IMG/VR virus record: IMGVR_UViG_3300025703_000013
Span: 1-35,931 of that record
Source: a virus
DNA length: 35,931 nt
Strand: one strand, 5' to 3'
The notes beneath the pieces are model-generated. The model had not been told where the DNA came from and searched no databases. It saw nothing but the letters and a program-made list of their open reading frames with translations. How positions within the stretch are numbered: position 1 is the first letter of the stretch; each line of letters begins with the position of its first letter. This document shows positions 8,254 to 16,201 of the stretch, piece after piece. The translations under genes were made by a program, and so were the position numbers.

Positions 8254-10136
8254 TGGCATTTAATAAAATTAATCAGCGGCTTAATGGACTGAATCCTCTT
8301 TCCTACTTAGGAGAAAATGCCTACCAGCCTTCTGAATTTGTTACTAATACTAGTGACCCTACAGCAAACGATTCCCAGAACTTTGCCTTGGGAACCTTTT
8401 GGCTTAATACCAACACTAATGCACTGTGGTATTTAGCAAGTTTAGCAAGTGGTATTGCCACATGGATTAAAATTTCATCAGGTACAGGGAATACTGAAAC
8501 ATTGACCGGTAATAGTGGTGGTCCAATAAGTCCTGATGGCTCATTTAATATTAATGTAGTCGGGGACGGAACTACCATTAATGCTGTGGGAAATCCAGCT
8601 ACTCACACTATTACCTTTTCAGCAGTCGGGACAGGTCTTGTCACTTCATTGGAGACTCAAGATAGCCATGTGGTAACTCCAACAGGTGGAGTGATACAAC
8701 TTTCGGGATCCGGAGTACTTCATACCACAGGAACAGTGGGCCCAAATACGGCTACTATTAACCTAACCAATGGGACTAATGGGCAACTCTTGATCGGTGG
8801 TGGAGCTAACGCAGCATGGGCATCTTTGACATCAACAGGAGGAACTATTACTTTCACTCCTGGAGCTAATAGTCTTAATCTCGAAGCAGCAGCGGCTGTC
8901 TCCGATTCATTTGTTACCGATTCTGGAACTGCAACTCCAGTTGCGCATGTACTTGATATTAAGGCAGGCGTATCCACACAGAACAGTGGATCATCGGTAG
9001 AATTTACGGGCGCTACCAATGTAGTCCTTCTTAATGTCACCGATTCTTTAGGCAATACTATTATCGGTAAAGGTTCAGGAAATGCTTCTCTTACCGGCAC
9101 TAATAATACCATTCTTGGAAAAGCTTCAGGTGCGGCATTTACTACTGCTGCTTCTAACGTAGTAGTAGGAGAAGGTGCTCTGGCTGCAAGTCTAACGGGA
9201 GCAAATAATGTAATCATAGGAACTGGCGCAGGAAGTGCCTATACAACTTCTGAATATAGCAATGTTATTATAGGTAATGGTGTTCCTGGAGTTGCTACGG
9301 AATTAGGCGTTATCAGAATAGGTAATGCTGCTGAAGGATACGATAATATCTTCATAGGGTTCAACTCCGGTGCCAACGCTTCACAAGTAATTGGAACTGC
9401 AAATGATAATGTTTGCTTAGGATCGTCTACTCTTTCTTTATTAACTGATGGGGGCGGAAATTCTGCTTTTGGGGCTATTGCTCTTGCAGCTCTTACTTCA
9501 GGTGATGGCAATATGGCCATAGGGAATGCATGTCTCACTACTCTTACTAATGGAGATTCCAATTCCTGTATTGGATGGCATAGCATGGATCAGTTGATAA
9601 CAGGAGATTATAATGCCTCTTTGGGATATGAATCTGGTCATAATTGCACTGGTGCAGAGAGCAGTAATATCTTTATTAATAATATTGGCGTAATGGGTGA
9701 TAATAATACCTGCCGTATTGGTGCTACCACGGGGACAGGAACCCAACAACTTAATAAAACATTTATTGCAGGTATTGCTGGGGTTACTACTACCGTGAAC
9801 GATGCTGTAGCAGTTCTTATATCGGTTTCAACTGGTCAACTTGGTACTGTATCATCATCGCTACGCTATAAAGAAAATGTTCAAGACATGGATAGTTATA
9901 GCAATCGATTGATGAAATTGAGGCCTGTGATCTTTAATTATAAGAAAGATGAACGTGCACATGTGCAATATGGATTGATTGCAGAAGAAGTAGATCAAAT
10001 ATTCCCAGAACTAGTCGTATATCATAATGATCAGCCAGAATCAGTTCGCTACCATGAGTTACCGACCATCCTTCTTAATGAACTTATTAAACTGAGCAAT
10101 CGAGTTAAAGAACTCGAAGACAAACTAAAATCCTAA
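8253..10136 (+). CDS. Tail fibre with S74 intramolecular chaperone domain, 627 aa
   Basis: Domain order by eye: N-terminal attachment part (about 1-75), Gly/Thr shaft repeats, then a YadA-head-like left-handed beta roll with repeats such as NTIIGKGSGNASLTG, NNTILGKASGAAF and NNVIIGTGAGSAY (about residues 270-500), and finally a Peptidase S74 domain. That domain is recognised by SSLRYKENVQDM (the Ser and Lys form the self-cleavage dyad in this family), LMKLRPVIFNYKKD, QYGLIAEEVDQIFPELV and a final coiled coil. In the family the chaperone trimerises and then cuts itself off. A strong bidirectional terminator follows. Confidence 0.85.
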   Translation: MAFNKINQRLNGLNPLSYLGENAYQPSEFVTNTSDPTANDSQNFALGTFWLNTNTNALWYLASLASGIATWIKISSGTGNTETLTGNSGGPISPDGSFNINVVGDGTTINAVGNPATHTITFSAVGTGLVTSLETQDSHVVTPTGGVIQLSGSGVLHTTGTVGPNTATINLTNGTNGQLLIGGGANAAWASLTSTGGTITFTPGANSLNLEAAAAVSDSFVTDSGTATPVAHVLDIKAGVSTQNSGSSVEFTGATNVVLLNVTDSLGNTIIGKGSGNASLTGTNNTILGKASGAAFTTAASNVVVGEGALAASLTGANNVIIGTGAGSAYTTSEYSNVIIGNGVPGVATELGVIRIGNAAEGYDNIFIGFNSGANASQVIGTANDNVCLGSSTLSLLTDGGGNSAFGAIALAALTSGDGNMAIGNACLTTLTNGDSNSCIGWHSMDQLITGDYNASLGYESGHNCTGAESSNIFINNIGVMGDNNTCRIGATTGTGTQQLNKTFIAGIAGVTTTVNDAVAVLISVSTGQLGTVSSSLRYKENVQDMDSYSNRLMKLRPVIFNYKKDERAHVQYGLIAEEVDQIFPELVVYHNDQPESVRYHELPTILLNELIKLSNRVKELEDKLKS

Positions 10137-10166
10137 CGGTGCATTCCTTCTATGCGTCCTTTTCTT

Positions 10167-10200
10167 TGCCGTATCGGCTTCCTCCGGTACGGCATTTATA
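10167..10200. terminator. Bidirectional terminator between fibre and ERF genes
   Basis: Stem TGCCGTATCGG / CCGGTACGGCA (10167-10177 with 10184-10194, one G.U pair), loop CTTCCT, followed by ATTTATATTTAT on the plus strand; on the minus strand it is followed by AAAGAAAAGG. It separates converging transcripts. Confidence 0.75.
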
Positions 10201-10205
10201 TTTAT

Positions 10206-10952
10206 CTATTTACCAACACCGTTGCGAGAATTTTTAATTTCTCTTATGCGAGTTAGGGCAGTTCTATACTTCGATCGTGGCATATCGGCGATCGATTGAA
10301 TTTTCAAACCATCCAAAACTTGAGAGCAAATATCCGGATATTCAGCCAATTCATACTCGACTTCACGCAGTTCATCAGGAGTTATCGTCTCATAACTCTG
10401 TTCTTTAGGGTTATATTTAGTATTCAGAGCAACCCCTTTAGCAAGTACGTCTCTTGATTCAGCAACCGCTCGTTCACCATCATCATCTTCACCTTTTGAT
10501 ACCACCCCAACCAAAGCAGCATAAGAATATCGCTTTAAGTAAGTGATATAGCTTGCCAGTGATTGGACATCAGGCTTAGCAGGCAAGATCCTCATGCGAG
10601 TCTCAATCCATTGCCCACTCGTATGGCAAAGTATGGTATGCAATATATTCTGCCCATCTTCATTAGGCATAATCTGTTGAATAACTGATAAACCATTCAC
10701 CGATAGTGCAGGTCTACTCACTCTCACAATCTCAGCCATATCAGAATAAGAACTCTTAAAGTAGGGATTCTCACTATTAAGGCCAGCGGTTGGCATGATT
10801 GCTTGAGCTTTAGCTAACGCTGCGAATAGTTCCTTCAGTTCCGACGATCTTGACGGTGGCAATGGTAGTGGCTTTGCTTGGCTAATCTCGTTCAACCTGA
10901 TCAATATCTGTTCGAATTTATCTTGTAATTGCTTGAGTACATGATCTTCCAT
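10206..10952 (-). CDS. erf: ERF-family single-strand annealing protein, 248 aa
   Basis: The central part carries the ERF signature: ELKELFAALAKAQAIMP, NPYFKSSYSDMAEIVRVSRP, ALSVNGLSVIQQI, LPAKPDVQSLASYITYLKRY and SYAALVGVVSKGEDDDGERA. ERF proteins bind single-stranded DNA and anneal complementary strands in phage recombination and genome circularisation. The N-terminal 40 residues form a coiled-coil-like lead, and the C-terminal 70 residues are a helical tail that varies in the family. The gene start overlaps the stop of the upstream leftward gene. Only a piece of a possible exonuclease partner is present in the window (3026-3319). Confidence 0.85.
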   Translation of the reverse strand: MEDHVLKQLQDKFEQILIRLNEISQAKPLPLPPSRSSELKELFAALAKAQAIMPTAGLNSENPYFKSSYSDMAEIVRVSRPALSVNGLSVIQQIMPNEDGQNILHTILCHTSGQWIETRMRILPAKPDVQSLASYITYLKRYSYAALVGVVSKGEDDDGERAVAESRDVLAKGVALNTKYNPKEQSYETITPDELREVEYELAEYPDICSQVLDGLKIQSIADMPRSKYRTALTRIREIKNSRNGVGK

Positions 10953-11158
10953 TATTTACCTTTGTTACTGTTACTCAGAATAGTGTCCATAGATTCATTC
11001 ATTTGAGGGCTATATGATCGAATTATATTCTCCATTTGATGCAAGAGATTATTAAACTCAGCCTGTGATGTTTTAAGATCTTTTTCTTGCCGTATAAAAT
11101 CTTCTTTCTTCGATTTTATAATTTCTTCCAATTGCTTTATGAGAGAAGGCAAATCCAT
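10952..11158 (-). CDS. Small coiled-coil protein, 68 aa
   Basis: The start at 11158 is preferred because AAAGGGAGTGATTTA gives a good ribosome binding site; a longer start at 11188 would add ten residues. The sequence is almost entirely helical with heptad-like spacing (LIKQLEEIIKSKKEDFI, LKTSQAEFNNLLHQMENII). It is directly coupled to the ERF gene downstream and may be an accessory factor of annealing. No family recognised. Confidence 0.6.
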   Translation of the reverse strand: MDLPSLIKQLEEIIKSKKEDFIRQEKDLKTSQAEFNNLLHQMENIIRSYSPQMNESMDTILSNSNKGK

Positions 11159-11205
11159 TAAATCACTCCCTTTGTTTCGTAGAATCATTAACTATCTCCC
11201 TGAAT

Positions 11206-11409
11206 TTAAAGATCATAGCTAGAGACCTCTAAACTATCATTGAATGAAAGCTTAGTATTCTTATCAATCTCCTCAATCTCTTTTAAGGTTTTAGCAATGG
11301 TAATAAATCTATGCTGAATACGCTTAATCTTTTTCTGTTTAAGCTTCAGCATTTTAATATCATCGTTTACTTGTTTAATCATCAATTTAAAATTAGGCAT
11401 TTTAATCAT
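11206..11409 (-). CDS. Small basic helical protein, 67 aa
   Basis: Lys-rich helical protein (DIKMLKLKQKKIKRIQHRF then AKTLKEIEEI). ATG lies 8 bases after AAGAG. A shorter start (MPNF) three codons in is possible. Third gene upstream in the leftward ERF operon. Function unknown. Confidence 0.5.
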   Translation of the reverse strand: MIKMPNFKLMIKQVNDDIKMLKLKQKKIKRIQHRFITIAKTLKEIEEIDKNTKLSFNDSLEVSSYDL

Positions 11410-11442
11410 AACTATTACTCTTAATATGAGTTTGGTTCGTCC

Positions 11443-11733
11443 TTAATTGATATTCTTTTTTCTATCTTTAGCTAATTCCATTGTTGTCTTTCCGTGGGTA
11501 TGTTTAAAGATCTCATCAGCTTCATCAAGCAGGTCTTCCATACGAATTGCCTTCTTATCTATTTGATCATTGATAAAGTCATTAATCCATTCATCTGAAC
11601 GCTTATAAGTGAGTTGTTCTAAAGTACCACCCTCTTCTTTGAGGAATTTCTGTGCTCTTTGATGAAAGTAGGTTTTCATATTTTTAAGAAGATTAACGAG
11701 ATCTTCTCGTTCGAACATGTAAGTTTTTCCCAT
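11443..11733 (-). CDS. Helical protein of unknown function, 96 aa, first gene of ERF operon
   Basis: Highly charged, all-helical protein (EREDLVNLLKNMKTYFHQRA; DEWINDFINDQIDKKAI; EDLLDEADEIFKHTHG). It is the first gene downstream of the leftward promoter at 11792-11820 and so likely among the early products. No motif allows a role to be given. Confidence 0.6.
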   Translation of the reverse strand: MGKTYMFEREDLVNLLKNMKTYFHQRAQKFLKEEGGTLEQLTYKRSDEWINDFINDQIDKKAIRMEDLLDEADEIFKHTHGKTTMELAKDRKKNIN

Positions 11734-11791
11734 TATCTACCCTTCATAGTTTCCATCTCAGATTACTCTTCTTTATTTTTCTTTCTTTACT

Positions 11792-11820
11792 ATATATATC
11801 ATAAGTAGTATCATTGTCAA
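11792..11820 (-). promoter_or_regulatory. Leftward early promoter with direct-repeat operator candidate
   Basis: Minus strand: TTGACA (11820-11815), 16 bases, TATATA (11798-11793), close to sigma70 consensus. Within the spacer the hexamer TATCAT (plus strand) occurs at 11797-11802 and 11809-11814, 12 bp apart, so a protein bound there would sit on one DNA face and block the promoter. The divergent HTH gene starts 20 bases away and is the natural candidate. Confidence 0.6.
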
Positions 11821-11839
11821 AAATCTTATAAAGGATAGT

Positions 11840-12052
11840 ATGGAAACTATAGATGTCGTGAAATTGAGAGAAGAGTTATTGGAATTTTTAAAGGTAAGCA
11901 AGATGGGTTACTTAAAGGCAGGAAAAGAGATTGGTATTCATCACAATACCTTTATCGGCTTTCTTGATGAGAGAAAAGATATTTCATTTAAAACAGCAGT
12001 AAAGATACAAGATTGGTTGGAAGAAAAAGAAAATAATAAAAAAGAGTCTTAG
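11840..12052 (+). CDS. Small helix-turn-helix regulator (Cro-like size), 70 aa
   Basis: ATG after AAAGGATAGT. Residues about 8-62 fit a five-helix HTH fold: LREELLEFLKVSKMGYLKAG, KEIGIHHNTFIGFLDER as turn and recognition helix, then TAVKIQDWLEE. It resembles short phage and plasmid repressors of the type that pick a site with one recognition helix. It is divergent from the ERF operon, with the repeats between them, which suggests control of both directions. A hairpin overlaps its stop codon. Confidence 0.7.
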   Translation: METIDVVKLREELLEFLKVSKMGYLKAGKEIGIHHNTFIGFLDERKDISFKTAVKIQDWLEEKENNKKES

Positions 12053-12075
12053 TTGTAGGTTCAAACTAAGACTCT
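12043..12075 (+). terminator. Strong hairpin overlapping end of HTH gene
   Basis: Perfect 12-bp stem AGAGTCTTAGTT / AACTAAGACTCT (12043-12054 with 12064-12075), 9-base loop. The stop codon of the HTH gene lies in the 5' arm. It lacks a clear T run, so it may act in mRNA stabilisation as much as termination. Confidence 0.55.
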
Positions 12076-12242
12076 CGATTCTCTATGAATAATGCACTAA
12101 AAACGCACGTGAAGAGTTATTAGTTTTTATTCATTGAACACAATTACACAACTGTATTCATTTAAAGAATACCAAGGAGGCAGTGCAAAAGAAACAACAA
12201 CAAGTAGTTAAACATCTAATGTATTTTTATTTAGGATTTTAC

Positions 12243-12749
12243 ATGAAACGAATATTAGCACTTACATTACTCTCAATTTCTACATTAATATCTGCAATGG
12301 ATTCTCAAGATGTCGTTAGACTCAATGCTGTTAAAGCAGTCATGGCTAATAACGAAGTTGCCAAAGTAGCGGTTATCCATGATGAAGAGGGTTTCTTTAC
12401 CGTAGAGCATAATCAACGACTCTGTCCGGTGAATAAGCACGACGTCGATCCCGCTATCAGACTTGCCTCTAATGCCAAGCTTCTGAACTTTATGAAGCAT
12501 GGCTACCTTGAAGCAAAAGAACTCAGCAATGGGGAATTTAAGCTCAATGCACATGTTCGTGGACATGGTGGTGGGCCTGTTACTGGTAAGATCGCTGGTT
12601 GGTCAGTATACGCTGTTGGCCATATTGGCTATGGTATTTACTGTATCATTCACCCAATAGGGCTCGCTGAAGCTCACGCTGCCCATGAGATTATAAGTGT
12701 GGCATCATCAATGGCTGAAGCGGCCGGCTTCGCTATGCCAACTCCCTAA
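12243..12749 (+). CDS. Exported protein with signal peptide and hydrophobic C-terminal region, 168 aa
   Basis: Start at 12243 is preferred: it follows TTAGGATTTTAC and opens a typical Sec signal peptide, MKRILALTLLSISTLISA. A GTG at 12183 would add 20 residues, but its AAGGAGG is only two bases away. The mature part has a soluble domain (HDEEGFFTVEHNQRLCPVN; KLLNFMKHGYLEAKEL) and then a Gly/His-rich hinge (VRGHGGGPVTG) and a hydrophobic stretch WSVYAVGHIGYGIYCIIHP. It could act in the host envelope or on the eukaryote-facing side of an intracellular host. No family recognised. Confidence 0.6.
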   Translation: MKRILALTLLSISTLISAMDSQDVVRLNAVKAVMANNEVAKVAVIHDEEGFFTVEHNQRLCPVNKHDVDPAIRLASNAKLLNFMKHGYLEAKELSNGEFKLNAHVRGHGGGPVTGKIAGWSVYAVGHIGYGIYCIIHPIGLAEAHAAHEIISVASSMAEAAGFAMPTP

Positions 12750-12757
12750 GGTAGACC

Positions 12758-13111
12758 ATGATTACCTATCATCAAGCATTTCTGTATCAGCTCGAGAATA
12801 CCGTGTATTGTTCCATTATTGTCATACTGAGCATTTTATTCAGTAGTGAGAGTGAAAAGCAAAAATGGTATGGCATGTTTAGTGATGATAAAGGCCGTAA
12901 TCCTTACTTCAGACTCTTTATGGTATGGTTTTGGTTCTTTGCTATTCCTGTCCTGACTTGGTATTACCAAATACCACGCTATGGATTCTGGGAGAAATTG
13001 TTCAATATCAATCCGTATATGGGATGGATACTAAGGATAGGGTCAATGGTGATCTTTCTGGGATTATACTTTTATTGGAAACGAAAGAACTTCACCAATC
13101 CTTCTAGGTGA
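12758..13111 (+). CDS. Three-pass membrane protein, 117 aa
   Basis: ATG follows TAAGGTAGACC. Three hydrophobic segments are visible: VYCSIIVILSILF, LFMVWFWFFAIPVLTWYY and RIGSMVIFLGLYFYW, with a charged loop between the first two. A hairpin terminator follows. Position after an exported protein suggests an envelope function; holin is one option from size and topology, but nothing specific supports it. Confidence 0.6.
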   Translation: MITYHQAFLYQLENTVYCSIIVILSILFSSESEKQKWYGMFSDDKGRNPYFRLFMVWFWFFAIPVLTWYYQIPRYGFWEKLFNINPYMGWILRIGSMVIFLGLYFYWKRKNFTNPSR

Positions 13112-13121
13112 ATACTGCTGG

Positions 13122-13141
13122 GGCCTCCGCAAGGGGGCCTC
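13122..13141 (+). terminator. GC-rich hairpin after membrane protein gene
   Basis: Stem GGCCTCC / GGGGGCC (13122-13128 with 13133-13139, one G.U), GCAA tetraloop. Followed by TCATTAATG without a T run, so probably a weak or rho-assisted terminator. Confidence 0.5.
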
Positions 13142-13210
13142 ATTAATGAAAGGAAGACAATGAACAAAGCAATGATTAAAGTCTTATTATTTTAGCAATG
13201 AGGATTAAAA

Positions 13211-13477
13211 ATGTGGCCATTTACCCAATCAAGAAAAGAAAGACAGTTCGATTCTAGTAAATCACTGAGGTTTGATATACCTAATTGTATTTCTAACCGG
13301 GCTCCGAAAGAAAAAGATATTGAAGGATTACCCCATAAGTTGTTATGGATTCATAAAGAATCTTCATGTGATCATTGTAAACTTCCTGAAAAGTATATTT
13401 TCTATGTTCTTTGGTGGGATTCACCTGATAAAAAACGATGGATTAAATTAAAGGAATGCGATGAAAAAGATTCTTGA
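13211..13477 (+). CDS. Small protein of unknown function with CxxC pair, 88 aa
   Basis: ATG follows TGAGGATTAAAA. The product has a basic N-terminus (SRKERQFDSSKSLRF), a middle CDHCKLPEK that could be half of a metal site, and a Trp-rich end (FYVLWWDSPDKKRWIKL). It overlaps the next micro-gene by 17 bases. No family recognised. Confidence 0.6.
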   Translation: MWPFTQSRKERQFDSSKSLRFDIPNCISNRAPKEKDIEGLPHKLLWIHKESSCDHCKLPEKYIFYVLWWDSPDKKRWIKLKECDEKDS

Positions 13478-13562
13478 ATGGTTCACTGACTTTGATAGAG
13501 TCATTTGGCTTTATATACCGCTGGCTATAGTTATTGTTTTTCTAATGATTAAAGGAAAATAA
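13461..13562 (+). CDS. Membrane micro-protein, 33 aa
   Basis: ATG after AAAGGAATGCG inside the end of the previous gene; its TAA overlaps the next ATG (TAATG). It has an amphipathic start (KKILEWFTDFDR) and one membrane span, VIWLYIPLAIVIVFLMI, ending KGK. The tight coupling on both sides supports expression. Pinholin-like size, but no evidence for that role. Confidence 0.55.
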   Translation: MKKILEWFTDFDRVIWLYIPLAIVIVFLMIKGK

Positions 13563-13831
13563 TGAAGTGGATTAAAATAACTGAACAATTGCCTCCGGAA
13601 TGTGGCTGGGTATTGGTTGGTGGAATTAATGTCAATGGAAATTGGCTAGTAACAACAGCTCGAATTACATGCGGAGGAAATAAAGAGTGGTCATGGTTTA
13701 ATCATGATGAAGATATCATTGATGTCCCTTATTCTGATGGAACATGGGGACCGTTGAATATTTCCGAAATCACCCATTGGATGGATTTACCACCTTGTCC
13801 TGATGAGGATATCTATGAGAATCTCTCATGA
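13562..13831 (+). CDS. DUF551-like protein, 89 aa
   Basis: Matches the DUF551 pattern found in many phages: an N-terminal WIKITEQLPPE, a GWVLVGG strand, and the closing ITHWMDLPPCP motif. Function of the family is unknown. This window encodes about six proteins of this type; this copy and the one at 29325-29654 are the closest to the family pattern. Its end overlaps the next gene (ATGA). Confidence 0.7.
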   Translation: MKWIKITEQLPPECGWVLVGGINVNGNWLVTTARITCGGNKEWSWFNHDEDIIDVPYSDGTWGPLNISEITHWMDLPPCPDEDIYENLS

Positions 13832-14067
13832 CAAAACTACTTCTTCTCTGCCTACTTCTCACCATATCCCTCCAAGTTCACGCCTGTTACGTCCATTTAG
13901 AATGGCCCAACCACACCTTTACCGATCAATTTAAATCTTACTCAGCCCAATTATGGCAGCCACATAACCGACTATTCACCATTGGCTTTGGGGTGGGGAT
14001 ATTATTAGTGGGGATTATTATTGGTAGATGGTCTGTTTATGATGGAACTTATTTTAAGGATAAATAA
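13828..14067 (+). CDS. Small protein with signal sequence and C-terminal membrane span, 79 aa
   Basis: ATGA overlap with the previous stop. Residues 1-19 are a signal sequence (LLLLCLLLTISLQVHA, with Cys20 right after), then about 25 polar residues, then a span FGVGILLVGIIIGRW and a short tail. Cys after VHA is not a clear lipobox. The double-hydrophobic layout is compatible with a spanin-like or envelope protein; not recognised. Confidence 0.55.
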   Translation: MTKLLLLCLLLTISLQVHACYVHLEWPNHTFTDQFKSYSAQLWQPHNRLFTIGFGVGILLVGIIIGRWSVYDGTYFKDK

Positions 14068-14423
14068 TGAGACGTCGTGAAAGAGCTGTTCGTTGGAGTA
14101 CCTGTCATAAATGCAGCGGAAATATATCAACGCAACAAGACTGCAATTATGTACATTGTCGAGAAATAAAGGTTAATCTTTGTCCTTCTTGTTATGAAAC
14201 TTTTTTAGATATTAATAAAGATATTTTAGAATTGGAGAGAGAAAACAGATATAAATCGACATCTAAAATTAGGAGGCTAATTTATGCATTACATGACAGC
14301 GAATCAGGCCACGATGAAGTAGAAGATGTGTATGATTGCAAAGTTTGTTATGAATTAATAAAGCTTGTGTGCTCAGAGAAATGCATAAAGAAGACAGAAA
14401 AAATGGGTAACGAAGAGAACTAA
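14067..14423 (+). CDS. Cys-rich zinc-binding-type protein, 118 aa
   Basis: TAATG coupling with the previous gene. Two clusters of Cys pairs are seen: CHKC near residue 13 with CPSC near 45, and CKVC with CSEKC near the end. This suggests two zinc ribbons joined by a charged helix. No family recognised; nucleic-acid or protein binding is possible. Confidence 0.6.
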   Translation: MRRRERAVRWSTCHKCSGNISTQQDCNYVHCREIKVNLCPSCYETFLDINKDILELERENRYKSTSKIRRLIYALHDSESGHDEVEDVYDCKVCYELIKLVCSEKCIKKTEKMGNEEN

Positions 14424-14680
14424 TGAAGTTAGGAAAATTGATTAGAGAATTTCGTACCCAAAGAAATATTTGGACTATCAAAGAATTCATTCAGAAATTG
14501 GGACTTGATATATCTCCGGGATATATAACCAAGATAGAAATGCATGGGGAAATTCCTACTCCCTTCTTTCTTCATAAGCTCGCCCCTTTAATGAATATAG
14601 AATTGAATCATCTATTAGATAGAGCAAGAGAAGAGAAGATCGAAGTTTATAAGAAAGCAATTGCCGAAAAATATAAATAA
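14423..14680 (+). CDS. XRE-type helix-turn-helix protein, 85 aa
   Basis: Coupled to the previous gene by TAATG. KLGKLIREFRTQRNIWTIKE, FIQKLGLDISPGYITKIE and FFLHKLAPLMNIELNHLLD follow the XRE HTH layout, with a charged C-terminal helix. It is the second regulator in the window and is followed by a terminator, so it likely closes a transcription unit and may control the replication genes behind it. Confidence 0.65.
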   Translation: MKLGKLIREFRTQRNIWTIKEFIQKLGLDISPGYITKIEMHGEIPTPFFLHKLAPLMNIELNHLLDRAREEKIEVYKKAIAEKYK

Positions 14681-14723
14681 AGCTATCATTACCCAAGTTT
14701 GTTTGAAAATCATATAAATAAAA

Positions 14724-14758
14724 AACACCCAGGCGCTAACCTGAGTGTTTAATTTTTT
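14724..14758 (+). terminator. Rho-independent terminator before replication gene
   Basis: Stem AACACCCAGG / CCTGAGTGTT (14724-14733 with 14740-14749, one mismatch), loop CGCTAA, then TAATTTTTT. A classical intrinsic terminator. Confidence 0.8.
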
Positions 14759-14822
14759 AAGAGGGCATTCTCGTTCTAAAATCCTGTCCTCTTGATGTAC
14801 ACACACATAAGCAGGAAGCTTT

Positions 14823-16178
14823 ATGTATTTGAGTAGCAATATTACGACACAAGACATTACAAGTCAACACAAATATACACAATATCCTCTCTACTTTGAG
14901 GATTGTTTACGTAATCATCAGTTAATACCTAAACTTCTACGTCCACATCATCGATTACTCTTCAACAAGATCATTGCCCTAAGCCTCCCTCAGAAATACA
15001 TCAATCCATCCCATGCTTATCTTGCCAAAGAATGTGGCATTTCTGTGAGCACAGTGCAGAGAACTCTCAGGAAACTTAGAGATTGGGGTTGGCTTAGATG
15101 GACGTATCGCCATAGGAATAGCAACCTTTACTACGTTCACCCCCTCTTTTATAACTACCATGTTATTAATGTATTTGCCCCCTATTTTGAGGCTCTTGTT
15201 TACTGGCAAAATGATGAAGAATTAATACCATCTGAAAAGAAGCTGCTAGAGAGGAGATCGTTTCAAATTGACCGACCATTTAAGGTTAGTTATTTATTTA
15301 TTATAAAGTCATCTAATCAATCATCAGTTTATCTACCATCATTAGTCAATCAGTTATCGTTAGTTAAGACGCGCGAAGCCGCGGCCTTAAAAACTGACAA
15401 AACTGATGACGGACGGATTGACAGAAAGGAAATCATGGAAAGAAGCAGAGAACAAATGAAGCACTTTGGATTGCAGGATACCCAAATCGAAGAATTGGTG
15501 ACAGGATATCCTCTCGATACGATCAAGCATGCAATTACTCGTTACAAAACCGTAAAGGACGTCAAAGTCCCCTTCAATTACTTCAAAGCCATTTGTGAGA
15601 AGCATCGCTTTGAGGCCGTTCAAAAGAAATCATCCCCATCAGTCAATCCAGCAACTCCACCACCACCCTTGCATACCAGTCCACAACCCAAGCCAGAGAA
15701 ACATGAATGCAAAGTGGGATCTAAGCTCCTGATGATGGATGATGATGAGCATCATCGCTTGATGACGGTTGGTTGGGAAGAACTGACGATGACTGAGAAG
15801 CAAGACCTGTGGGAACTGAGAAAGAGAGAATACCAAGAATGCGGTAATAGTCCCTTGCTGAAGAAGTTAGAAGCTCGCATTCCAAGTTTCTCGGAACCTA
15901 AATCCCCACAACAGGTGCAGATGATGGCCAATCTACTACCAGTACCCGATCATATCTTAGAAGACTGGGCACAGAAAGTTGCTAATGATTCTACTTTTAT
16001 GAGTCGCTTTGATAACAATCCCGTAGGACTTCATCTTTTACAGGAGTATATTAAACGCCGTAAAACTGCTACGATATTCCCGGCAAAAGTTGAAATGCCC
16101 CCTGTTTCGCTTGAGGACACTAATGAGTGGGAAGAAGTAACCCCACAGTCCCCAGAAACTATGTCAATTTTCAACTGA
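14823..16178 (+). CDS. Replication initiator-like protein with winged helix, 451 aa
   Basis: Start ATG after GCAGGAAGCTTT. Residues about 45-105 form a winged helix of the HTH_36 type: NPSHAYLAKECGISVSTVQR, TLRKLRDWGWLRW and a wing RHRNSNLYY. A Ser/Asn-rich linker (about 155-190) follows, then a helical region (MERSREQMKHFGLQDTQIEE), a Pro-rich spacer (PATPPPPLH), and a C-terminal helical domain. Phage initiators such as lambda O have this order, with the origin inside the linker-coding DNA; repeats are found there (15294-15410). It probably recruits the host replisome, because the window encodes no polymerase or helicase. Confidence 0.65.
   Translation: MYLSSNITTQDITSQHKYTQYPLYFEDCLRNHQLIPKLLRPHHRLLFNKIIALSLPQKYINPSHAYLAKECGISVSTVQRTLRKLRDWGWLRWTYRHRNSNLYYVHPLFYNYHVINVFAPYFEALVYWQNDEELIPSEKKLLERRSFQIDRPFKVSYLFIIKSSNQSSVYLPSLVNQLSLVKTREAAALKTDKTDDGRIDRKEIMERSREQMKHFGLQDTQIEELVTGYPLDTIKHAITRYKTVKDVKVPFNYFKAICEKHRFEAVQKKSSPSVNPATPPPPLHTSPQPKPEKHECKVGSKLLMMDDDEHHRLMTVGWEELTMTEKQDLWELRKREYQECGNSPLLKKLEARIPSFSEPKSPQQVQMMANLLPVPDHILEDWAQKVANDSTFMSRFDNNPVGLHLLQEYIKRRKTATIFPAKVEMPPVSLEDTNEWEEVTPQSPETMSIFN
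15294..15410 (+). other. Candidate replication origin with iteron-like repeats inside the initiator gene
   Basis: AT-rich run at 15294-15317, then ATCAGTTTATC at 15323 and ATCAGTTATC at 15349, a GC-rich hinge GCGCGAAGCCGCGG near 15371-15384, and inverted copies AAACTGAC (15391) and AAACTGAT (15400). TCATCAGTTT (15321-15330) and AAACTGATGA (15400-15409) form a perfect 10-bp inverted repeat. The coded peptide here is low-complexity linker. Inferred by analogy with lambda O. Confidence 0.4.
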
Positions 16179-16201
16179 GATAAAAGAAAAGGATCTTGGT
16201 A

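Noticed and set aside
8720-9217. Long open frame on the minus strand inside the S74 fibre gene
   Set aside because: It is the Pro/Ala/Val-rich antisense of Gly/Thr-rich repeats, has no ribosome binding site and lies fully inside a well-supported gene. The same holds for minus-strand frames at 4154, 5950, 7147, 8321 and 9239.
13160-13195. 11-codon open frame with ATG after AAAGGAAGACA
   Set aside because: Too short to judge; it could be a leader peptide, but nothing besides the ribosome binding site supports it.
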